A stretch of 25,875 nt of DNA, taken from Symbiodinium natans (taxonomy: Eukaryota; Sar; Dinophyceae; Suessiales; Symbiodiniaceae). Location of the stretch: NCBI GenBank assembly GCA_905221605.1, contig CAJNDS010002482.1, forward strand, positions 372,501 to 398,375, given 5' to 3'. Both the position numbers and the translations under genes were made by a program. The notes below the pieces were generated by a model. The model was not told the origin of the DNA. It searched no databases and was given only the letters and a program-made list of their open reading frames with translations. How positions within the stretch are numbered: the first letter of the stretch is position 1; each line of letters starts with the position of its first letter. Shown piece by piece: positions 12,201-20,385 of the stretch.

Positions 12201-15200
12201 TAATATCAACATGGACACTCATCCCCGCATTCGTGTTGAGACTTTGATCCCTTCTGATAGAAGCGATGTCTCAAGGATAGCATGACACAAGGCTTTGACG
12301 AAACGCTGTCTGTGAAGTACATTATGGGAAAGCCAAAAACTGCGAGCAATATCATGCCGGATTTTCACACATTCGCCTATGTTTGTTAGTAGACTGAGGG
12401 TTGCATAATCACCGGTGCTGCATGGCACCGTTCGATTTCCTACAGCAAGCCCTGGAAAAGCAACTCAGCCAGATTGCCTGTAGTAGCAAAGGAAAAGATG
12501 GTAGCCCTATGCAAAGAGCAGTCATTACAAGTAATGACAAGGCATATGCATATAGTCAGAGTCCAAATGCCTAGCAATACTTGCAGTTAATTTCCATGGT
12601 TCCATGGGGGGGACTTGTTGAAGCCCTGCCGGCATTTGATTTGAAGCACTTTTGCGTTGCGTGAGGGAACCCTCTGAGGCTTTGCCCATTCCTTGCCGGG
12701 TTAGCTGGTTAGCTGCTTGAGGCGCGCATTGCCAACTCCGTGTTCCCTGATGCTTGAACCTGAGCGACAGAATGCGATGTGAACCTCATTGTGGTGAGTC
12801 ACCGCCGGAGATGGTGGTCGTGGAATTCAGGTTTGCGGTGAAGATGATCCTACCTGTAGGCACAAGAGACGATCTTGTTCACCGTCTGAGCACTGTGCTG
12901 CAACTCTTGCAGTTTTTAGGAAGTTTGGCTTTTATGCTGGTGGTCGGCCCACAGAGATGATGGCTGCATCCTTCCTATACAAGGTGTCAGCATGCATTTA
13001 CTTGCACCTTCCAGAACCGCAGTGAGTTTATTCATGATCAGGCGGTCAGGCACAACATCGATGACGGAGTGAGGTTGGATAGCAAGCTGTTCCAAGAGGC
13101 ACGGCAGGGCAGGGCTGGAGAGCAGCATGATTTGTTGCGATTTGTGTGAGCGTCCCGCCGTTCTGTACTCCTTCATGATGGCTCTCGGAGACTAGGGAGG
13201 CAGCATAGCAAAGTTTCTGCATTAATGTTCGTTCTCTTTTCCAGGGAGCTGTTCTACGCAAAAATGGTGCGCAGGGGAACAGGTTCAGGCCGTCTCCGTC
13301 TCCCCTTGAAATCTCTTTTGAAGTTTTTTCTGTACGTGATCGGAATAGTCACTAGTGGCTCTCCATTAAACTCAATTGCCAATCCACAGTGCCTCCCCTC
13401 GAAAACTGCAGGGCCGTTTTATATTGCGGTGGGGTAGAGGGCGGGGGTGGAACCCGTGTAAAACCTTGTAAGAAGGGTCTCCGGTTTTCTGGGGGGCGGG
13501 GGAGTTGCTTCATTGATCTCACGTGCCTTGCAGAAATCCGATGACAAAAGGAGAGTAGCGGCCACCTATAGGCGCATTCAAGCTTTTGGGGATGGCTGCG
13601 GGCATTTAGAAGTTGCGTTTGCGTAAGTTTATAAGTTTAGTCTAGCTTGAAACCAAAAGATGCCCAATTTACCAAGATAAGTTCCTGTAACTTCAAAGTG
13701 TTTCACCAGACACACCTCTGCTGGAAGTTTTTGCCTTTCCTCATCGGCAGGCGATCAGGCTTCATCAGGCTTCAAGGAATATGATGTCGGAGTCCAGTGC
13801 ATGTCCTTTGCAGCATTTGCACTTGCGCATGCTGGAAGATCTGGCGCAGTTGCTCTTGTCAGAGACCCGCGTGAGTGATTGGTGAGTTGACTTACAAATG
13901 CCGTTTGAGAACTTGGGCCAACAGAGCCTCAGAGCGCAGTGATGCGCCAAGTCTGCTGACAGGGCATGGTTTGGGTAGGTTCAGCATGGTTCGCCCTGGA
14001 GTTGAGTTGAGAAACTTGAGAACGCGGAGGACATGCCACAGGCACAGACAGCGGCGACTATTCTTCACACAGGAATGTCTTTGCTGGCCATGCGATGGAA
14101 GTGTTTGGGGGGCTTCTGGCATGCCATTCCATTCCACCTAGCCTCCGTGGACTCCGCGACACGCACGGTCATTTTGCAAGTGTTTCGTGGTGGCAGCTCG
14201 AACTTTTTCAGCAGTAAACAGAGAATGGCGAAAGCGAGCTCCTTGCAGTGTCGACGGATTTGTTTTCTACATATTTCTGCGATTTCTTACGGGCTCATCA
14301 GCCATCTATACATGGCTTGAATTGCTCCGAAAACGGTGCCCCTCCCGCCCCCCCCAAACAAAGCTCGCTCAGCCCCTTCCCCCCCCCCCCCCCCCCCGTC
14401 CTACAAGTTACCATGTTGAGGCCGCGCGTGTGTGGTTCCGATCGTTCCTCCCCCCTCTCTGGATTTTGTGACCCTTCTCAAGTCTTGCTATGTGCCTCAC
14501 GGATGCGGGCACAAGGTCTCAACTCATCAAATCATGAGCCGGCTTGTTTTGCAACAAGAGCGCAGAACGATTCTAGAACTACAGATTGGTAGTGCTGCTG
14601 CTGCAGTGCTGTAGCGCCAGCCGATATTTATGCAAGTCACTACATCGCATGGAATTGAGTCACCAAGAGGTGCATACGACGAAGCATGGTCTCATGCGCA
14701 TCTTCAAAGACGAGAGCTTAGCCAATCTTCGGTGTCTCAAAGGTTCGTTCTCTTCATGGAGCTTGTTTCACCCCTGCTTTTGCAAGGTGCTCGGTGTGTC
14801 AGAAGAGTCCAAGGCCTCGAAGGGTTGCACAGCAAGAAGTGCACACCGTGACGGGCCTGACAGCTTCGGCCCTGAAGTTAAACATGGCAGGAACCATCAG
14901 GAACCGTTAGTTTCAAGTTGCCACCGAATTGGGGAACAAACATGGGATCAGCAAACAGCTCCCTGCAGAAGTGGGTGGCGGATCCCGCAAACCGCAAGTG
15001 CGACGCAGAAGGGAGCTGGTATTGTGTTGGTGCGCGCCTGAGTTTAATCATGCTACTTGTAATAGAAACTTAATAGAAACAACACAGTTCATACTGAAAA
15101 GTCATTATGGGACGACAAGTCATCGCCCTGGTCAGGTCAGTACCCGCCGGCTTTACACAAGCTGATTGCAAAGCGGAAGAACTTTGCCCAGTTGGAGGCA

Positions 15201-15319
15201 ACAGCATATGATGTACCTGTAGTTGTATTCTATTGTATACGGTGGATGAGTGTCTCGTGTGCGATTCGCTTCAGGACTTCAACCGAAAAGATGGTGAGAA
15301 AAGCGCCTACACCCGCATG
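2854..15319 (+). CDS. STT3: STT3, catalytic subunit of oligosaccharyltransferase (split gene, about 40 exons)
   Basis: STT3 transfers the lipid-linked oligosaccharide to Asn in N-x-S/T sequons in the ER lumen and is a polytopic membrane protein. I identified it by reading short exons in order and matching known STT3 motifs: HEFDPW (first lumenal loop, metal-binding Asp), [35 protein letters not shown] (second loop Asp), [28 protein letters not shown] (fifth loop catalytic Glu), [38 protein letters not shown] (signature), GDDMGKS (DxxK motif), and a Cys-containing C-terminal extension. The resolved exons sum to about 1.9 kb, roughly 630 residues, against about 700-800 for family members. The N-terminal exon, the linker between 7923 and 9584, a loop exon between 6057 and 6462, an exon after 3281, one after about 13272 and the terminal exon are not resolved. 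Exon joins keep phase, so there is no sign of a pseudogene. Identity is firm; individual boundaries are inferred from frame and AG/G acceptors. Confidence 0.92.
3443..3456. repeat. G homopolymer in STT3 intron
   Basis: Fourteen consecutive G inside the STT3 intron region that follows the exon ending at 3281. Similar G or C tracts recur at 14379, 20058, 24243 and 24468. Confidence 0.9.
4074..4795 (+). CDS. STT3: STT3 exons around the second lumenal loop (YDNEAVA)
   Basis: Exons at 4074-4103 ([10 protein letters not shown]), 4218-4239 (VLTPAWF, only 22 nt), 4315-4355 ([14 protein letters not shown]), 4514-4543 ([10 protein letters not shown]), 4617-4685 ([20 protein letters not shown], then AVA) and 4767-4795 ([10 protein letters not shown]). 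The run matches the STT3 stretch that in animals reads through NVC, the small-residue helix, VVPGYISRSVAGSYDNE. The Asp of YDNE is a conserved metal-site or catalytic residue of the second lumenal loop. Introns are, in order, GC-AG, GT-AG, GA-AG (4356-4513), GT-AG and GC-AG. All joins keep frame. The 4514 start is the least certain, since it needs a GA donor. Confidence 0.85.
5188..6057 (+). CDS. STT3: STT3 exons of the central membrane helices
   Basis: Exons at 5188-5265 (ends [13 protein letters not shown]), 5335-5375 ([13 protein letters not shown]), 5438-5493 ([19 protein letters not shown]), 5560-5600 ([13 protein letters not shown]), 5898-5948 ([17 protein letters not shown]) and 6022-6057 ([12 protein letters not shown]). 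They follow the family order AYF-x-SWGGY, NLI-LH, the P-x-VGW turn and the SxEHM/MEQ helix; the spacing from AYF to WGG equals that of animal STT3. Introns alternate GC-AG, GT-AG, GC-AG, GT-AG, GC-AG, and nearly all acceptors read AG then G. A loop exon between 6057 and 6462 is expected but not located. Confidence 0.87.
6462..6882 (+). CDS. STT3: STT3 exons with the fifth-loop catalytic Glu (SVAEH)
   Basis: Exons at 6462-6531 ([20 protein letters not shown], then FTL), 6612-6642 ([10 protein letters not shown]), 6708-6758 ([17 protein letters not shown]) and 6828-6882 ([18 protein letters not shown]). The segment equals the helix preceding the lumenal SLLDP...SVSEHQP loop of animal STT3. The Glu of SVAEH corresponds to the SVSE/TIXE glutamate, which positions the acceptor Asn. 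The usual QP after EH is replaced by SA here. Introns are GT-AG, GC-AG and GT-AG. Confidence 0.87.
7060..7923 (+). CDS. STT3: STT3 exons of the last membrane helices
   Basis: Exons at 7060-7105 ([15 protein letters not shown]), about 7230-7270 (NLSHSLLLL, limits unclear), 7338-7378 ([14 protein letters not shown]), 7461-7493 ([10 protein letters not shown]) and 7870-7923 ([17 protein letters not shown]). Together they parallel the animal stretch FPVGLYYCFSNLSDARIF...YFSAVMVRLMLVLAPV; from NLS to SAKM the length agrees exactly with the animal protein. The 7105 end is ambiguous: a GT donor there, or a GC donor six bases earlier that would keep phase with the next piece. The 7379-7460 intron is GT-AG and 7494-7869 is GC-AG. 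Confidence 0.8.
7924..9583 (+). other. STT3 linker and intron region, exons unresolved
   Basis: In other STT3 proteins a variable cytosolic linker and one last membrane helix stand between the SRLM helix and the SPSIV motif, so one or more exons should lie here. A hydrophobic frame at about 9001-9044 reads [12 protein letters not shown] and could be that helix, but neither end is supported by a phase-matched partner. Other open frames in the stretch resemble no family I know. Confidence 0.4.
9584..10425 (+). CDS. STT3: STT3 exons with the WWDYG catalytic signature
   Basis: Exons at 9584-9639 ([18 protein letters not shown]), 9706-9747 ([14 protein letters not shown]), 9828-9894 ([20 protein letters not shown], then GI), 10006-10068 ([20 protein letters not shown], then G), 10129-10168 ([13 protein letters not shown]), 10296-10320 (KHLADYVL, 25 nt) and 10378-10425 ([16 protein letters not shown]). 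WWDYG is the defining STT3 motif, contacting the +2 Ser/Thr of the sequon; GDDMGKS holds the DxxK motif that lies close by in the lumenal domain. Introns are GT, GC, GT, GT, GT and GT type, all with AG/G acceptors. This block alone identifies the gene. Confidence 0.96.
10426..12721 (+). other. Large GC-AG intron of STT3 (2296 nt)
   Basis: The upstream exon ends SPHL at 10425 before GCTGAAG; the next begins [10 protein letters not shown] at 12722 after TTGAG. Joining them restores the family text [12 protein letters not shown] in frame. The intron is far longer than its neighbours, most of which are under 400 nt, because it carries a compound satellite (about 10780-11575). The low-complexity open frames inside it on both strands are products of the repeat, not genes. 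The rest (11580-12720) shows nothing recognisable. Confidence 0.85.
10780..11575. repeat. Compound satellite array inside STT3 intron
   Basis: Successive blocks with different unit length: a 9-bp unit ACTACTGCC/ACTACTGCT (about 10780-10980); a short pure ACT run (about 10983-11003); a 7-bp unit CTACTAC with CTTACTA variants (about 11010-11430); a GAC run (about 11443-11458); and a hexamer block of GCAGCT/ACAGCT type (about 11466-11575). The purine/pyrimidine triplet theme runs through all blocks, suggesting growth by slippage from one ACT seed. Translated frames give only low-complexity Thr/Ala or Tyr/Leu/Thr text. Confidence 0.95.
12722..13272 (+). CDS. STT3: STT3 exons of the C-terminal lumenal domain
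   Basis: Exons at 12722-12751 ([10 protein letters not shown]), 12891-12985 ([20 protein letters not shown], then [11 protein letters not shown]), 13050-13103 ([18 protein letters not shown]) and 13245 to about 13272 (ELFYAKMVR). These match the FGF...PTPMM..SLLYKL..., E.yTSxy..VRI run at the end of STT3. Introns are GC-AG, GT-AG and GC-AG. The end of the last piece is uncertain: a GT donor just after the Met codon at 13266 is possible. One small exon that should supply the VRIYK-like text between 13272 and 14787 was not found. Confidence 0.85.
13273..14786 (+). other. STT3 intron region with one exon missing
   Basis: No family text found between the FYAKMVR and VLGVSEESK exons; a very small exon giving IYK-like residues is expected. 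The stretch contains G-rich text near 13430-13505 and the C tract at 14379-14397. Several open frames here (for example 14248-14592) are proline or serine rich because of the C tract and match nothing. Confidence 0.5.
14379..14397. repeat. C homopolymer (19 nt)
   Basis: Nineteen consecutive C inside STT3 intron sequence. Slippage may make the exact count unreliable. Confidence 0.9.
14787..15319 (+). CDS. STT3: STT3 C-terminal extension exons
   Basis: Exons at 14787-14813 (VLGVSEESK, 27 nt), 14969-15029 ([20 protein letters not shown]), 15136-15197 ([20 protein letters not shown], then E) and 15275-15319 ([15 protein letters not shown]). The segment starts where animal STT3 ends (VRIYKV) and continues about 60 residues with two Cys and a charged, helical tail, which I believe is shared by alveolate STT3 proteins. 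Introns are GC-AG, GT-AG and GC-AG. The terminal exon is open: after the Met at 15319 a GT donor follows. Splicing to the AG before 15473 would give five more codons and a stop; reading through instead gives 51 more codons and a stop at 15470-15472. Confidence 0.85.
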
Positions 15320-15617
15320 GTGCCTTCACAGCTTTTATGGCATGTTGCCACAAGGGTTAAAGATACTATGTATACACTCATCATTTGTGAGCGTTCGATT
15401 GGCGTACTCATCTATTGTGTTTTCAGTGCAAGCTGTACACTGCAGCTTTATTGGCCCAATGATTCCTCCTAGCAAAGACGGCGAGCATGAGGCCGAGTCG
15501 CTTGGCTTGGAGAGAAGAGGTTTATTTGCTTCTTGTGGGTCAAAAGGCAACAGGGTGTTGCTTAAGCAGATTAGCATCTCCACGCACGGTCCGCCCCACG
15601 TGGTGCCGTGGTGCAGT

Positions 15618-15690
15618 GGTGCATGGTGGGTTTCGGAATTTGGGTTTGCACCCCCTCCTGGTTTATGGTGGGTTTATTTAGGTTTGAGGC
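15618..15690. repeat. ATGGTGGGTTT repeat pair
   Basis: Two copies of ATGGTGGGTTT (near 15622 and 15665), each followed by TTTGGGTTT or TTTAGGTTT text. It resembles the block at 16430-16545 and directly abuts the spliced-leader-like relic. Confidence 0.6.
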
Positions 15691-15703
15691 ATCTTGGCTC
15701 AAG
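15683..15703 (+). other. Spliced-leader-like relic (DinoSL)
   Basis: The text AGGCATCTTGGCTCAAG at 15687-15703 agrees with the 3' part of the dinoflagellate spliced leader (AGCCATTTTGGCTCAAG) at 15 of 17 positions, ending exactly at the leader's 3' end. Upstream bases do not match. Such relics mark former mRNAs that were reverse transcribed and reinserted. It lies between STT3 and the MIC60-like gene, in the + orientation like both. Confidence 0.5.
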
Positions 15704-16424
15704 GGAATTTCTGCCATAGCTTCCTGGGCGGTTGGGAATTCAACACAGCTCGCGTGGTCGTGACATCAGGAGTTTCGTGGGCGGTTGGAATCAGCAGCGT
15801 GGCGCAACATAGGTGAGCAACATGTTGCCCCAATCGTACAGGACTCACACAATCTGTTTCATGAAGTAGCTGGCGTTTTCCTCTCACCAGCGCACTGTCG
15901 TGGCATCTTTGCGTGTACTTACTGACTCACTGATAAGCCAGACGGACTCGCTTTGATCTTCTTGGATCGCGAGACTGGTTCAATCTAAGAATCTGCGAGT
16001 GGCTTGTTGCATCTCTTAACCCGTGCTCGAGTGAGATTTGCTGTGCTTGGCATTGAACTTCCCATGAGCCGAGTCCTGAAGGATCACCGTCATATTGCAA
16101 ATGAACCAACCTGGCAAGTCAGCAGCGCATTGAGCGATGCCCTCGAGGGGTCAGGCCCAAGCGTGGAAAGAGCGCAAAAAACGCTCTGCGAAAAACGCTG
16201 GAAGTGCAAATTTCATGTCACGAAAGAAAAAGGGTCGCCTAGGGGAACCGAAAGGACCTACGGGTCCTGAAGGAGGCGTGTTGTAGGAAGTCGTTGAAAT
16301 TGTCCCTGCGTCTTGGATTGCTCGGGCGGAGCGTGCCAGTCAGTAGAGTCAGTAGTGCTGGGGCTTCCGCATGTGGTCTCGATCGAGTCCGGCAGGAGCC
16401 CTCAGCCTGGAGCTTGAAAAATAA

Positions 16425-16545
16425 GGTTTAGGGTCAGGTTTTCGGGTTCAGGGTTTTCACTCTTCCCCCATGATTCATGGGGTTTAAGGTTTACGGCAGC
16501 CCCCTGTTCATGGTGGATTTAGGGGTTTAGGTTCAGGGTTGCGCT
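16425..16545. repeat. Degenerate telomere-like TTTAGGG block
   Basis: Interrupted TTTAGGG-type motifs: GGTTTAGGGTCAGG, TTCGGGTTCAGGG, GGGGTTTAAGGTTTA, ATTTAGGGGTTTAGG, TTCAGGG. Two copies also carry TTCATGG just before the T-run. TTTAGGG is the plant/alga-type telomere unit reported for dinoflagellates; here it is scattered and decayed. Confidence 0.65.
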
Positions 16546-16897
16546 TCGGCGCATGAGGGGCATTACCAGTTGGTTCTGGAATGTTCTCCATGTCTGACTA
16601 ACAGTTTCTCATTGAAGTGCTCGCTATCCGTATTCATGGGGTATGGCTGAGCATATCGTGCTCACAATGGGGTGTTTGCGTCACGGGCACGACGCATGGG
16701 GCGCAACTAAAGCTCGGTCAGTAGTGCCAAAGCTTTGCTTACATTTGTCTTTCCGGGCCGAAGCTCGACATTGCACCAAAGCTCGTGGAACTAAAGTTGT
16801 GGTGTTTGTTCCATGACTTTTAGCGCAGGTTCTGGGCACATAAGATGAGGCTGAAACTTTATATAGCTCCTCGTAATCCATCATCCTTGGCGCCCAG

Positions 16898-19107
16898 GTC
16901 GCTTGCGGTCCCTGAACTCTCCGCTTGCGCGCCTTTTGCGAGCTGGCAGACGCTCTTTCAGCCAAGGTGACCCCAAACAGCAAGGTTTGGACGTGAACGT
17001 CGTGCAGATCTCGTCATCTAGTAGATTGCCACGTATATCAGCGGCTTTGGCAGCTACTTGTGCTGGTGTTGGCTTGCTGGTCGTGCAGAAACAAAAATGG
17101 GATCAGGAATCTCAATTGAAAATCGATGCTCACGAAGCTGAACTTCGCAGAGTCAGAATGGAAGCAGAAGCTGCAGCTGCGGCAGAAGCTGCCAAAGCGG
17201 CAGAGGCAGAAGCGATAGCCCAAGCGAACGCTGCTCGGGAAGATGCGGAGCGTGCCGAAAAAGCTGCAAAAGCAGCGAAGGAAGCCCAAGATGCGGAGGA
17301 CAAAGCACGCCGGATGTTGGAACAGAAGCGAGCAGAACTTGCGGCTGTGGCGGAGCAATGCTCCCAACTGTTGGCAGATTTGAAGCTGGTGGTTGAGGGC
17401 TCTGAGTATGCCGAGGCGCGTCTAGACACTCAGGACCTTTCAGATTTTCTACAGCAAGCGCAGGTCTTTGTTGATGGGGAGGCTTTCAAGTCTCTTCGAG
17501 AGTCTCCCTTGGACGGAATGGCTGAGCTTACAGCTCAGTGCGCTCATGATCTGTCGGCTGCAAAGGATCAATTGGCGAAATTATCCAAAGCAGATGCTGC
17601 AGAGAAGCAGTACGAAGCAGCAGCAGCAGAAATGCGCGCTGAACGACAGAGTTGGTTATTGAGTGGAGATGTCGATGCATCGACTTTGGCCAGCGCTCTT
17701 TCAAGAGCTCAGGATGCTTTGTCCGAGCTGAGAACGTGTGGACTGGAGGGTTTCGACATAGACGACGGCCAAGTTGTGGCCGCCAGGTCAGTACTTTCAC
17801 AGTTTGAATGCGCACAGCAAAAGCAGCAAAGTTGGGAGCAGCACCGGCAAGCTTTGCACAGTGCAGTTACAGGCGATGATGCTCTAGCCTGTGAGCATGC
17901 TTTGCAAGAGGCCCGTGCAGCCACCTGCCCGCCATCAGCCGCTATGGCAATTGCCGAGGAAATGCAAAGCCTTCCAAAGCCGAAACGTTTGCCGGAGATG
18001 ACAGCTGGTCCAGTCCAGAATGTGGTCGATGATTGCATGGCATCCGCAACTGCAACGAACTCCTTCCTCAGCAGGTCTGAGCTTTTAGACCAGGCATCCT
18101 CTTTGGCTCATTCGCTTGCCATTCAGTATATGCTGGACAAGCAAGAGTTGGCATACTCGTGGCAGTCTCTGTTGCCAGAGTGGGAGCGTCAAACTACCGA
18201 GAAAATGGCGAGACTTTCAAATGATTTTGCAGGCCAAAAGACGCACCAGAAGCTCAAAGACATCCAAGACTTCCAAGAAACAGCCTCAGAACGTCGTGCA
18301 GAGGCCATTAGAGACGCCATGAGTGAGGTGCAGGATCAGACTGATAAGGACATCTACAGCTTGCAATCCGAGCGGATGCAAGAGCTTTGGGCAGAACTAT
18401 CCCAGATACGCCACGAGCTGGATGACCAAGTCCAAGGTTTAGGACGGACACCTGAGCACTTGCAGAAGTTGTGGAGCTCTGACAGAAGTCCGGACACACA
18501 GGCCGAGTCTGTGAGCTGCTCAGCCGTGAACCTTCTGGCTTTGAGAGAAGGTTGCAGGGAACAGCTGCGAAAGTCCAACGACAGCTTTGCGAACAAAGTC
18601 ATATCTCATGTTACAGAGGAGCTCCACGCACTTGGCAAGGATGCAGCCAGCATCCCTACAGAACAGGAGCTGCAGCGGCACTTCCACGAACAATTGCCGC
18701 AGCTTGTCGCAGCGGCCTTTGAACCCCGAACAGGGCTTGCCAGTGAGATTGTCGGCCGAATATTCGGAATGATGTACATGCTGAAAGGCGAGCAAGATGA
18801 GGCATCAATGCACGCGGCGCTTGAGTCCAGACTCGGGACCATCCCAAGCGTGGCATCTGTAGAGGATGATGGCATACAGAAGCACAGCCAAAAGCACAAT
18901 CTGCGCACCCTGGCATTGGCCACAGAATTGGTGGACAATGGTAGACTAGCGGAAGCTGTGGACACCTTGGATGGTTCGCTAAGTGGCCTTTGCCGCTCTC
19001 GGGCAGACTATTGGATGTCTCTAGCGCGCATGAGCTTGCTTCTGCATCAAGCCTCTGAAGCTTTGCTTGCTCGCTCCATGTGCCTGAACGCTGGCCTCTC
19101 TGACTAA
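16898..19107 (+). CDS. MIC60/mitofilin-like cristae-junction protein
   Basis: MIC60 is the core MICOS subunit of the mitochondrial inner membrane that shapes cristae junctions. The uninterrupted frame of about 735 codons shows, in order (numbering from the TTG at 16903): a presequence-like N-terminus rich in Arg, Ser and Leu without acids (RSLNSPLARLLRAGRRSFSQ); a membrane helix at about 46-61 (ISAALAATCAGVGLLVV); a long Ala/Glu/Lys/Arg coiled coil at about 66-150; further helices; and a C-terminal domain at about 585-734 containing IPTEQELQRHF, EIVGRIFGMM and a final NGRLAEAVDTLDG ... SRADYWMSLARM segment, as in the mitofilin domain. Human MIC60 is 758 residues, so length fits. There is no in-frame ATG before residue 86, past the membrane helix, and an in-frame stop lies at 16864-16866. 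I therefore place a 3' splice acceptor at 16896-16897 (CCCAG/G) and the start in an unseen upstream exon. Its single long exon contrasts with the neighbouring STT3. Confidence 0.8.
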
Positions 19108-20057
19108 CAGGGTCAGTCGTTGGTTTCATTTCGATATGAGAGTTTCTACTAGCGCCACGCTTCCGGAGCAGCATGAAAACCAAGCATCTTGGCTTGAGGC
19201 AACCCTGCACCACTATGTGCCATGCAGTTAGAGAACGTTGCCGTGCCTTTCAGGTGGAGGAGAAGATGAAGAAGGAGGAAGCTGGGTGGGATGACCACAT
19301 CTGATGATGTTTAGCCGTGTTATGATATTATGTGTCATGCTGGTACGGTCGATATTGAATAAAACTGAACTTTCTTGATCATCTGCTATGTAGCCTGCGG
19401 CAAAGAGCCCGTACAGCACCAGAAACAAAAAGTAAAGTCAAACAGTAGTCGTAATGGTGATGTAGTGGCATTCTCCCGTCCTAGCTGGTCGTCTTCAACG
19501 AACATGGCCACAATGACTGCAAAGCACCAGCACCTCCAGCGCGGAGTGTTGGCAAAGACGACGCCAGGCGAGAAAGACCATGAGCGCTTTCGGGTGATTG
19601 CTGGCATGGCAGCCTCTGTTGTTGGTGTTGAGTATAGTAATATGCATGCTTCAGCCATGCTGTGTCAAGAGTTCCACCATTCAGCCTTTTCATGCCGCAT
19701 TGCTGCCACAGACTATGCTCCACTTTTTTTGCAAATTTGCTAGTTTGAACGTGACAACCAAGTACAGCAGCAGGCAATCACATGCTTACCGACCTACAAC
19801 GTACCAAGCTGCTTTTGCTCAATGGTCTTACGCCGGCCATTTGAGCATGGCCTTCAGGAGGCCCCTTGCGAAATCAACCCGGGGTCAAGCAATGATCCCT
19901 CCTGCAAGGCTGAGCTTCAGCGGTTGGCTGGCTCTTCAGCGGCATGTCGAGTGAACCTGCATGAAGTTGAAGAAGTTTGTTGTGCCATCTCAGGGTTTGA
20001 CCTGCTCGCTGGCTTTGGCCGAGACCGCACCGAGCCTCGGAGCAGAACAGCAACCTG

Positions 20058-20074
20058 CCCCCCCCCCCCCCCCC
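20058..20074. repeat. C homopolymer (17 nt)
   Basis: Seventeen consecutive C in the gene-free stretch. Confidence 0.9.
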
Positions 20075-20345
20075 TTCCTTGCCACTCAAACCACACGCTT
20101 TTCGGTACCCTTGATTTCGTCCTTGCGCTCAAGATCGAGGAAAGAAGGGGACATGGGGAGATTGAACGGGCTGGGGGGAGTTTTTGTTTTCAACCTTCTT
20201 GTCTTGGGCCAAACGGACTTGGAAGGGCCTTTGGCCTGATATCTCAAACATTTGAGGTTGTTGGGTTGCTAGTTGGGGGCGGTGTCAGTGCACCATGTTG
20301 TGGCCACTACCAACGTGTTGCGGTACAGGCTGAGATGACCACCGG

Positions 20346-20385
20346 AGCCTCCTTGCCTGCGCGTGCGCTAGTGTGAGAGTTGAAA
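20346..20385 (+). repeat. Dispersed repeat, copy 1
   Basis: Shares CTTGCCTGCG, then GCTAG(T/C)GTGAGAGT and an A-rich end with 23263-23302, with small gaps. Nature unknown; a diverged mobile element end is possible. Confidence 0.5.

Larger units (their letters stand above)
15320..16897. other. Spacer between STT3 and MIC60-like gene
   Basis: Holds the unresolved end of STT3, a spliced-leader-like relic, and telomere-like repeats. The first exon of the MIC60-like gene, including its ATG, should lie here or further upstream, but no candidate with matching phase (one leftover base before GT CGC) stands out. Confidence 0.5.

Noticed and set aside
16845-16898. ATG at 16845 as start of the MIC60-like protein, joined by an intron to 16898.
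   Set aside because: The only available donor would give an intron of about 24 nt, too short to be credible, and unspliced it is in another frame.
19178-19199. AAGCATCTTGGCTTGAGG as a second spliced-leader relic.
   Set aside because: Only about 12 of 17 positions agree and the leader's CAAG end is lost.
17038-19213. Several minus-strand frames of 90-185 codons over the MIC60-like gene.
   Set aside because: Antisense shadows of a well-supported coding exon, with Ser/Ala-rich text complementary to the coiled coil.
19358-19363. AATAAA as a polyadenylation signal for the MIC60-like gene.
   Set aside because: Position is plausible, but dinoflagellates are not known to use this motif regularly and one hexamer is expected by chance.
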